DNA of 64,000 nt from Ascochyta rabiei. Taxonomy: Eukaryota > Ascomycota > Dothideomycetes > Pleosporales > Didymellaceae. A model generated the notes under the pieces. It had not been told where the DNA came from. It saw nothing but the letters and a program-made list of their open reading frames with translations, and made no database searches. Each line of letters opens with the position of its first letter. The first letter of the stretch is position 1. The position numbers and the translations under genes were made by a program. Shown here one piece after another: positions 55,828-64,000 of the stretch. Location: the NCBI RefSeq assembly GCF_004011695.2, contig NC_082414.1, positions 1,612,001 through 1,676,000 on the forward strand. Reading direction: 5' to 3'.

Positions 55828-57294
55828 TCAGGCCTTCAAACTGACAAACCCTAGTTTGTCAATCTCATCTCCAGATCGACCGAGGAACCCAACAAAGCTG
55901 GACCCGCTCGCGGCTGTCTTCTCAACACATGTACTGGTCTTAACACCCGCACTGACAGTCCTACCTGCACTTGTTCGCAACTGAGCGTAGAAAATCCTCA
56001 TCTCGCCGTCTTTCTCCCCTTGACATAATGTCGCACCAGTCAACGTCTCGCCCGAGTTCAGAGTCAGAGTGGAGGCTGTGCCGCCGGTTCCTCCGTGGGT
56101 GAGTGTCTGTCCGGAGGCTAGGCTCAGTGCGATGCCATCAAGGCGATTCTGTCCACGGACTGTGATAGTCGCAACTTTGGCGTTGCTGGCCTTTGCCAGC
56201 GAGTCCAGATCGTTGAACCAGGTTCCGTACTCGCCTCCGTAGGCGTCGCCAATCTGCAGCTGCCCCTTGAGTGACCAGGTAAAATCGACGAGCACGGGAT
56301 TGTGATCACTGAGGATGTTGCCGTCCTCTTGCAGGAACATGTCTCCTGCGTAATCAAATGTAGTAGCTTGGAGAGTGACAGCAGGAGATCCACGGTACCA
56401 CACCTTATCGACAGTCTCGCATGTAGTGTTCGGCGAAGGATTGTCGCAGAGCAGAGCATCGCTGCCTGCTGTGGGCGGGCTGCCCTTTCTGACAAGCTCG
56501 AGCCAAACATCCTTCATGTTATTTTCGGTGCTGAATACAGCAGGGATGTCACCAGTGCGTGTGTAGCGTGTATTCGAGTCTCCGAATACAACAACAGGGT
56601 TTCCAACCGAGTTGGTCTTGATGTGATCGGAGATTTGACGCAGGTTGGAGGCTCTGGCCGAGAGATCCGCTGCTGTGGTGCTATTATAACAATAAGCGAC
56701 TATGTCAAATTACCGAATACGTGAGGGGTCGCATACCCAGCATCTGCATGCAAGTTGTATGCATCTACCCAAACGCCTTCAGCGAACTTGACCCTCATAA
56801 AGGTGAAACCTTTCGGCGTCAGACAATCCGCGCTGCTACATTGGTTGTCAGAAAAGTACGACCGCATATGATGTTACCTGAAGTGGGTATCAATGCTTCA
56901 ATTAGAGGGATCAGACCTACTCGAATGTGCTACATTGATTCCACTTCACCCTCTCGAAATCAGTATAAGGGAAGTTGCTCAAAGAGTTCAATCCGCTGCC
57001 GATTGGGACTCCTCCACTTGTCGCAGTCCTATATGGGTGCTTGTCGTTTGCGTAAAGCGTAGCATGATAGTTGAAGTCCTCCTGAACGTGGATGAGGTCG
57101 ATGTCATACTGCGTTAAGAGCTGACCGATACGCGCCGTGTTGGTTGTTTTATCGCCAGGTACGTCGTTACCATTGAGGACATCAGGAAGACCAGCGACGT
57201 TGAAGGTCAGAGTGTTGAATGATCCCGCCGTCTGTGCTATAGCGAATTGGAACACAGGAAGCAGTGAGACGAGGGTGTACAATGTCGATGACAT
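55828..57294 (-). CDS. Secreted endonuclease/exonuclease/phosphatase-family protein with jacalin-like tail
   Basis: 441 residues from exons 56921-57294, 56737-56835 and 55828-56680 (introns 85 and 56 bp, with CTGAC in the first). Signal peptide MSSTLYTLVSLLPVFQFAIA. Residues ~25-290 have the EEP metal-phosphodiesterase order: NVAGLP (32-37), the metal-binding Glu in QED (71-73), NLHADAG (152-158), GDSNTRYTR (191-199) and SDHNP (282-286). This is the sphingomyelinase/DNase I-like fold. Residues ~300-441 look like a jacalin/mannose-binding lectin domain (DAYGGEYGTWFNDL, HGGTGGTASTLTL, VGFLGRSGDEIDKLGF). Phospholipid or nucleotide phosphodiesterase activity outside the cell is plausible; the substrate is not shown. 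Confidence 0.9.
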
Positions 57295-58083
57295 GCTGAA
57301 TCTCGAGTAGCAGTAATTGCCAATTTCTTACATACCGTCGGCCCAAAGTCTTTTATGGTCAGTCGTGACTTTTTACGCTTGCACGCATCGCGACGAGGCC
57401 GAGAAATTGTTTGTAGTGTCGATGTTCCCTGCATGTTTTACTGGGATCGTTCTGAGATCGGCAAATTGTAGAGGAAGGTGGAGGCACGCACAGTGACATA
57501 GCCCTCGAAATATATATTGCCGCAGGGTCCTACAGCGGCCCGTTGCCTCAAATGAAAGACCAAGACATTAAGATAGTCGTTGTGAGTTAGTGCTTCCGCA
57601 GCTCTGAACGAATCAGCAATGGCCAATCGAGCATGCGCGAAAAGACGATCGCAATTTGATAGGCCCGATACTTGGTCGATGGCACGGTAAACTCTTTTGC
57701 GCTCAACGCTGGTACAAAGGAACTTGCTTGTCTAAAAAGCCTGTATGCATGTGAACGTTCCTCACAAACTTTACAAAACGTAGAGTCCAGACCGTGCATG
57801 ATGTTGACCATTCAGGTACATGACGTCACACTTTCCCACATCTAAAAGAGTACCAAAACAGTCGCCCGCTCAGGGCTTCAGGACGACGCACAAGGTGGTC
57901 GATGTGGCCTAGATAAGCCTGAGAGTCCGAGATCACTTCGCTGTGTTTGTATCGTTGTTCAGCTTGACGGGTACGCATTCAGCGAGAAGTGAGAGAATAG
58001 GTACGCTTGGTCCAGTAGTGTAGCATTCTATTATTCTATAGTTGAGAGCTTAGACTTCGCATTCATGTCGTCTGTCGAGGAAA
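57295..58083. other. Intergenic, no gene
   Basis: 789 bp. The left end is the promoter side of the EEP gene, the right end is downstream of ARG4. Short minus-strand frames have no motifs. Confidence 0.45.
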
Positions 58084-59563
58084 CTAAAGAGACTTCTTCA
58101 TGATAGCGATCTGCTCAAGACATGCACTCTTGCTTGTGCCACCAGTGGCGTTCTTCAGTTCTACTGCACGCTCGTAGTCGAGGCATTCAACAACATCATC
58201 GCCCAATCTCGAGTCAATGGCCTTCAACTGCTCGAGACTCAGCTTATCCATGGGAATGTCGTTATCCTCTGCGGCTGCAACAACGCGACCGGAGATATGA
58301 TGGCCCTCACGGAAGGGTACACCCTTCCTGACAAGGTAGTCGGCAAATTCTGTAGCAAGCATCTCAGGTGCGAGTGCGGCGTACATCTTCTCCTTGTTGA
58401 TGGATAGAGTGGAAATGACGCCAGTAGCGATCTGAAGCGAGTCCCCGACAGTCTTGATGTGGTCGATTAGCGGTTCGACAGACTCCTGCAAATCCTTGTT
58501 GTACGTTGTCGGCAGGCCCTTGATAGTGACGTAAAGACCAGCCATGTGTCCAAAAGCACGTCCACTCTTGCCGCGAATCAGCTCCAGCGAGTCGGCATTC
58601 TTCTTCTGGGGCATGAGGGAGCTGCCTGTCGAGTACGCGTCTGCGAGGCGCACGAAGCCAAATTCGAGACTTGAGTAGATGATAAGGTCTTCTGCCCATC
58701 GTGACATCTTCAGCATGAGACTCGATCCCCATTGCAAGGTCTCGAAGACGAAATCTCGGTCGCCGACGGCGTTCAGTGAGTTTGGTAGAATGCCCTCAAA
58801 GCCAAGCTCCTTAGCCATGGCGTCACGATCGATGTTGAAGGGATTGCCAGCGAGCGCGCCGCAGCCCAGTGGAGATCGGTTGACGCGCTTGATGACTTCC
58901 CGTAGACGCTCGAGTTCCTGGGAGAAGGCGGTAGCATGGCCCAGGATGAAGTGCGACCACCGAATCGGCTGTGCCTTCTGCAGATGCGTGTAGCCGGGCA
59001 TGAGCACATCGATCTCGGCCTCTGCGCGCTGGACTGATGTCTGAATGAGCTGCTTGAGGTAGCCTTCCAGTATATGCAGCTGATCCCTCAACCATAATCG
59101 CATGTCTGTTGCGACTTGCTCGTTCCTGCTCCGCCCTGTGTGTAGCTTTCCGCCAATGTCCTTGCCAATGATTTCGCTGAGCCTGCGCTCGTTGGCTGTG
59201 TGGATGTCTTCGTCGTTGGGCTTGACTTGGAAGGTGTTGTTCGCCCATTCCTCTTTGATCTGGACGAACCCCTTCTCGATGGCAGCAAACTCGTCGCCAG
59301 TCAAGATGCCATTGTTCTTATTTGCGCGAGCAAATGCGATGGAACCAGCGATATCCTGTGCGTAGAAGAGACGGTCGTACGGGAGAGACGCGTTGTATTG
59401 CTCCATCACGGGGTCAAGGCCCTCTATGAGCAAGTTAGCTTACAGCTCTCCATGGTTGAGACGCAGCTTGCACCACGAACAGATAGACCAATCGTGTGCG
59501 CTACTTACCTGTGAAGCGACCTCCCCAGAGCATATTTTCGGCAACTTTCTTTTCTGAAGCCAT
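58084..59563 (-). CDS. ARG4: Argininosuccinate lyase
   Basis: Last step of arginine biosynthesis: argininosuccinate to arginine and fumarate. Exons 59509-59563 and 58084-59423 (85 bp intron, CTAAC branch) give 464 residues, the normal length. The N-terminus MASEKKVAENMLWGGRFTEGLDP carries the WGGRF block. HTGRSRNEQVATDMRLW and GYTHLQKAQP line the active site, and GSSLMPQKKN is the fumarase/lyase signature loop with the catalytic Ser. KELGF, GVPFREGHHISG and the C-terminal helices are as expected. No missing residues were seen, so it should be functional. Confidence 0.97.
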
Positions 59564-60885
59564 GGTGAAGGTTGTCTGTAAAACTGGGAGAGAGGAAAGT
59601 GGTGTGTAACTGTTGTGACTGTTCACCCCAGAAAGTTTGAGAGACATGACGCTCCGCATCGGCGACAGGGGTGGGGTCACGCTAGGGAGCTAGCTGCTAG
59701 CGCCTGCCTCGCCTTCCTTCATCGTTCACCAGCCCCGCAGACGCATGTTTCTTTGCAACGTATCATTAGGCCATCACGCTTTCATACAACTCGTTCACAT
59801 GTCTCTTAAATTGAGGGCTCCTGGCCAACGGCGCATGTCAAGCAAAACTCGCAGGCTGCTTGCGGTAGAAGCAAGCGAATGTCACTACCCACTGAGACGA
59901 TAGGAACGATGCGCAGCTTGTTAGCTGCCTCCAGCTCCTGAATGTTAAACTCCCCCAATACCACAGCTCCGTTCGACAGTTTCACTGTTTTCTCCATGTT
60001 GTCACCGATCCATCCCACACAAGGCTCACCCGACTCAAAGCCAGCAATGCTCATGGCGGCCAAAGGCAGTCCAGCTATCTTGATGAGCCTTCCGGGTATC
60101 CTCACGCTCATCCACTCCCTATATCTTCTTGCCGCTCTTTCTTGCCGCTCTTAGGGTATCTTCATAGAGATAAATGCCTTGTCGTCTCTCTCTGCGACAT
60201 TCCTTTTCTGTGCACACGGCGTTGATTACACTACACTGTGGAACCCGTCTCGTGGCCCGATTATTGTCAGGACTTGACTTTGCACATTATAAGTTCGGAA
60301 TGCTAAGGCTACAGTCGCCAACAATCACTTCCTATCCTACAGGCACAGGAGGGAAATGCCTTTGCGTAGACTACAGCCTACGATCAGAAGTCTGCTGTTG
60401 TCTCCCTTGTCCTTTCTGAACTTGAATCGACTGTCAGCAGAAGATCGAAATCGACATACTCATGATTGTACCTAAATCCTAGTCTGTATTCCGCAAAGTC
60501 GTGGTAAAGCTCGCACGGTCTCGAGATCGAAGTTGGAGTGATGTTCAAGAGCGAGAACAGGTCGAGCTGATGATTTTGTAGGCCGAAGCAGCTATTCACT
60601 GGTCACTCAACCGGCCAGCAGCCATGCACAGGAGTAAAACATGGGTGCGATTGGTGCACATAGGCCCTACTGGGTTGTTTTGTTGCGCGGTGTATCGAAT
60701 ACACCCAAAATACTTGTGGCTAGGTTACAATAAGCGCATCGAAGAAGCGACATTGGCTCTTGCATTCTAGTGGTGGTGTATCATCTTTGAGTTCACTTCC
60801 GTCTTTTCTCTATTAGTTCTAAGATGTATGTCGCCGTGGGCACATAGATCGTCTTGTCGATAGACTGAGGTGGCAACGATGAAGC
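59564..60885. other. Intergenic around a small uncertain ORF
   Basis: Besides the 59806-60111 frame below, no supported gene. The right end is downstream of the Ap4A-phosphorylase-like gene; the left end should hold the ARG4 promoter. Confidence 0.4.
59806..60111 (-). CDS. Small hypothetical ORF, uncertain
   Basis: 101 codons with an ATG start (MSVRIPGRLIKIAGLP) and no stop until 59806. The centre (NGAVVLGEFNIQELEAANKL) looks protein-like, and the C-terminus has three Cys (ACEFCLTCAV). No family is recognised, and no intron or upstream exon was found. It could be a small gene or a chance frame. Confidence 0.3.
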   Translation of the reverse strand: MSVRIPGRLIKIAGLPLAAMSIAGFESGEPCVGWIGDNMEKTVKLSNGAVVLGEFNIQELEAANKLRIVPIVSVGSDIRLLLPQAACEFCLTCAVGQEPSI

Positions 60886-61805
60886 TCATGCCGAAGGAAC
60901 ACCCAGCTCCCGCAAAACATTCGTGAACCCAAGCCTCTTCCACTCATCCACTTGGGTCTCATCCGGAACCCATACGCAGCCCGTCATACCACCAGAGTTT
61001 GCACTTGCACCTTCTAAGAAGCCTCTTCTTCGTGGTATCACGATGAGTCTGTCGTCCCACAAAACAACATTATGAGGACAGACATCTTCCGGCCCGATTT
61101 GCAGCACCTCTCGTGTTCGGTCAATGAGTACTCTGTATACATCCAGTACTTCAGTTGCCGATGCGGACCTCAAAGTCTGATCAAAATGGTGGGTGAAGTA
61201 CCGGAATGGAACATCCAGCTTTTCTTCACTCGCGTGAATCAGGTACTCAAACGCGTATGGTGGACCCTTCAAGCCTTGCATATGCTTGTGCATTCTACTA
61301 CATCCACCAGCTTCGCTGCAGTTGTAGATAACATACATGCCAGGAAACAACCTCAGTAGTTCCAGCGCAGCCTTGAAGTCATCCAGCGCCAGTGGGTCGT
61401 ATTGCCGCTGATAAGAGTCTAGCGTCAACATGAGTAGCTGAGGCCGATCAACGCAGAACAAGTTCAACGCCAGATCATGCGTGTCGTTCAGCTGACCCAG
61501 AATCAAGCGCTCGTCAGGACAGTACATGTCGCTGCCTGGTCCCCATTTGCGGCTTTTGTCGAAGCTGGAACTGAGTTTTGCACCAACGGTGTGCGGTTTC
61601 TTGTTCAGATGCTTGCAAACTCGGAATTCGAGCTGAAAACGTCCTGAATCAGCCATATGTAGGACGTACCGATTCGGATCGAGTAACTTACAGGATAGCG
61701 TCCAGCCTCATACCTGATCGACTCGTGCGGCCCGTAGATGATGATGTTTTCTGAGACTAGCTCATCAAATAGAGCCGTAATCTTTTCCTCATTCAGATCC
61801 TTCAT
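60886..61805 (-). CDS. ATP adenylyltransferase-like (Ap4A phosphorylase family) protein
   Basis: 286 residues from exons 61692-61805 and 60886-61632. The 59 bp intron uses the second of two acceptors: CTGATTCAG would give an early stop, TTTTCAG stays open. The family phosphorolyses diadenosine tetraphosphate to ATP and ADP. Landmarks are LNLFCVDRPQLLMLTLD, VIYNCSEAGGCSRMHKHMQ (HxHxQ catalytic block, family norm SQPHKHLQ) and PHNVVLWDDRLIVIPRR near the C-terminus, plus the late ELGVP. It is somewhat shorter than yeast Apa1/Apa2 (~321-325). The changed residues before the catalytic His and the short length leave activity uncertain. Confidence 0.82.
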
Positions 61806-62556
61806 TTTTACCGAATCTGTGTTCGAGAGATTGAGATGATATGGGAGCAAGCATGGGCGCCGGTGCCTGATAAGTGAAATATTGTCTCTTAGAAAGGAAA
61901 CAACATCAACGCGCGCTAGTGCCCGATTAGGTTTAGTCTGATTGGCATCTTAGCGTCGTCGTTTTCCTTGTGTCTAGCTCACATCATCTCGCTCAGCTCT
62001 GTACCGCCATTACACAAGAGTCGTGAACCCTTGGTAACTTCCGTAGTTCGATAACGGTGATGAACTCGCAGAGTCACAGTATGTATGAAGTGTGATGCCC
62101 AGAAAGACCTGATCGTACACGTCATTGAACAACAAAGTGGTTTTGCCGGAATTTGAAAAAGTGAGGGCTCACGCAGCACCGGCGGCGAATTCTTGAACTA
62201 CAAGGGCTGCAAGAACGCGGTCACAGATCTCATCTCCACTCGGATATACCGGCAGAGGCGCTCACAACCATCGACCAGGCTGTAGATATGAAGGCGAAGA
62301 GCAAGAGTATGAGTCTAATCGTGGCTACGTGGAGATTACAAAGCTAAGTCTCAACCACTTTCACTCTGCGGGAACATTTACGCCCAGGAATAAGAAGCGA
62401 CTGAGTTGGATTTATTCTATCGGCCAATGATGGCAACTCTTGACTACATGAGCAATAATTAACGCAAACCATACTTTTGTGCTCGGATCTTAGGTGAGTT
62501 GAATCCCCAAGCATGCCAGCGATCGTCGGTTGACAATACGACGCTCTCAATCCTGC
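61806..62556. other. Intergenic, no gene
   Basis: 751 bp: promoter side of the Ap4A-phosphorylase-like gene and 3' flank of the ENA ATPase. No motif seen. Confidence 0.45.
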
Positions 62557-64000
62557 CTATACCTTCTCTTTCGTCGATTCCGTCGACAATGCGGACTCAG
62601 TCGTGTAGTATCGGCCAAACACTCGATCTTCGATCTCCATGTTCTTGTGGTCAACACCAAGCGACCCACGAGCTTTGCGGCGGAAGTAAACCCGCTTGCA
62701 CCACTTCCAGAATTCAACTCCCACGAAGAACAGGCCGGCCTCGATGAACACAACGCCCCACTCCCAATCGATTGGCGCATGTTTGAACACGACGGTGTTG
62801 ATCACTGGAATATAGATAAGCGGGAACAGCGTGACAAACCCAGCAACAATTGCCCAGAACAGGAACTGGTTGCGCCAAACGTCAAGGATCCATTGTGTAC
62901 AGTAGCGCCTCGATCCTGGCTGCATGCGGAAGAACGAACGCCTCATATCGATCATCTCCCAAGCCAGGAAGAGGGCAAACCACGTCAAACATGCAAACGT
63001 TGTTGCTCGTGCGCGGAAGACGAGCTCACACGACTCGTTGTAGCTCTCGTTACAGCCAATGCCTAGATTGCCATCACCGAATCCGAACACGACGACAGTG
63101 AAGCTGGCCAGGCATAGCGCTGTAATCCAAAGACCGTACACAATCATATCTATCAGGAACTCCATGGTGAAAATACCCGTCTTGAGAGATTGTGGTGGAC
63201 GCTGGAGAATGTCCGGGACGGCGCGCTCGAACCCAAGGCCCATGTCAGGCATGCCAGAAGTAGCCATGATGATCCATACCACCTGCACAGGGGCAAGGGG
63301 AAAGACAGATAAGCCAGTGGCATCTTTGAATGCTAAACCAACAAGGAGTGTACCGGCTTGTGCAACGTTCTCAGCGAGCACGTGCAGGACAAACTTTTGA
63401 ATATTGTCGAAGATACGGCGGCCTTCTTCGATAGCAGCAAGGATCGAGGCAAAATTGTCGTCTGTGAGAACAATGTCGGATGCTTCCTAAACAAGCGTCA
63501 GTCTCTAACACGTCAATTGGTGGGGATGTGGACTCATACCTTAGCAACGTCAGATCCAGCCTGACCCATAGCGATACCCACATCAGCACGCTTGAGGGAT
63601 GGTGAGTCGTTTACGCCATCACCGGTCATGGCACAGAAGCGACCTCGACGGTGGAGGGCTTCAATCATGCGAACCTTAGTGCTAGGTGCGCATCTGGCAA
63701 CTACCAAAGGCAGCACAGGAAGTTTGTCAACCTGCTCATCAGTGAGGCTGTCAAATTCTGAAGCGGCCATCACAAGTGACTTTGCTACATCTTGTGATAT
63801 GCGCTTCATGCGCTCTAAAGATGGCAGGATACCAACTTCTATCGCGATGGCTTTGGCGGTCTCGGGGTGGTCGCCAGTGAGCATGTGTACCTCAATACCA
63901 GCTTCGTGGCATTGCTGTACAGCAGGAGCAGACTCGGGCCGCGGAGGATCGTACAGACCGATCAGACCACGGAAGACAAGGTCGCTTTCAACCGAGGTAC
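62557..64000 (-). CDS. ENA: ENA-type Na+/K+ P-type ATPase, 3' part (cut by window edge)
   Basis: C-terminal part of a type IID P-type ATPase that exports Na+ (or K+) across the fungal plasma membrane. The frame runs off the window at 64000; the visible part is exon 63540-64000+ and exon 62557-63487 with a 52 bp intron. Visible cores are DPPRPES, MLTGDHPETAKAIA, TGDGVNDSPSLKRADVGIAMG, then NVAQAGTLLVGLAF and the C-terminal membrane segments, with GLGFERAVPDILQRPP typical of ENA rather than SERCA. The phosphorylation site (DKTGT) lies outside the window. The last ~65 residues form a basic cytosolic tail. Confidence 0.93.

Overview
This is a nuclear segment of a filamentous ascomycete, most likely a Dothideomycete or related Pezizomycotina fungus (lineage inferred, not proven). 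The evidence is many 45-85 bp GT...AG introns with CTNAC branch motifs, HET-domain genes, a CBM1 protein, a GH45 cellulase, a short-form Lys2, an ENA-type P-ATPase, and transposons degraded to AT-rich sequence full of TAG/TAA stops. That decay pattern is typical of repeat-induced point mutation (RIP). Gene coordinates below come from splicing read by eye; every multi-exon model closes in frame.

Layout. 0.5-5.2 kb is an AT-rich RIP island: four direct copies of a ~246 bp unit, with two 1,863 bp Fot1/pogo-like DNA transposons in opposite orientation at two of the three unit junctions. It ends 2 bp from the stop codon of a secreted DUF1996 gene (5.2-6.9 kb). 7-11.7 kb is gene-poor with one decayed acidic reading frame. 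11.7-13.4 kb is a Dal5-type MFS permease with a possible 6-nt exon. 16.2-19.4 kb holds a divergent pair, V-ATPase subunit E and a NIPA-like membrane protein. 19.9-27.1 kb holds two HET-domain genes flanking an SDR reductase. 27.8-29.2 kb is a nine-copy satellite of ~150-220 bp units. 29.4-31.3 kb is a type II membrane protein of unknown function, and 32.1-35.7 kb is LYS2 (lysine biosynthesis), followed by a decayed duplicate of its own 3' end.

38-42.3 kb holds a GH45 endoglucanase with a GPI-like tail and a seven-helix rhodopsin-fold (PTH11-like) membrane protein. 45-48.6 kb is a compact housekeeping block: ADH6-like alcohol dehydrogenase, CTF8 and a 2OG-Fe(II) dioxygenase. 49.3-57.3 kb has a CBM1 secreted protein and a secreted EEP phosphodiesterase with a jacalin-like tail, convergent and separated by a 5,275 bp Ty1/copia element with 160 bp LTRs and a TAGCA target duplication. 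58-64 kb holds argininosuccinate lyase, an Ap4A phosphorylase-like protein and the 3' part of an ENA sodium P-type ATPase cut by the window edge.

The genes do not form one pathway. Housekeeping genes (VMA4, LYS2, ARG4, CTF8) are mixed with plant-interaction and secretome genes (GH45, CBM1, DUF1996, EEP-jacalin), self/non-self genes (HET) and repeat islands. No biosynthetic cluster, CRISPR, rRNA or convincing tRNA gene was found. The most unusual material is structural: the paired transposons at matching satellite junctions, the decayed LYS2 tail, the nine-copy satellite and the 6-nt exon.
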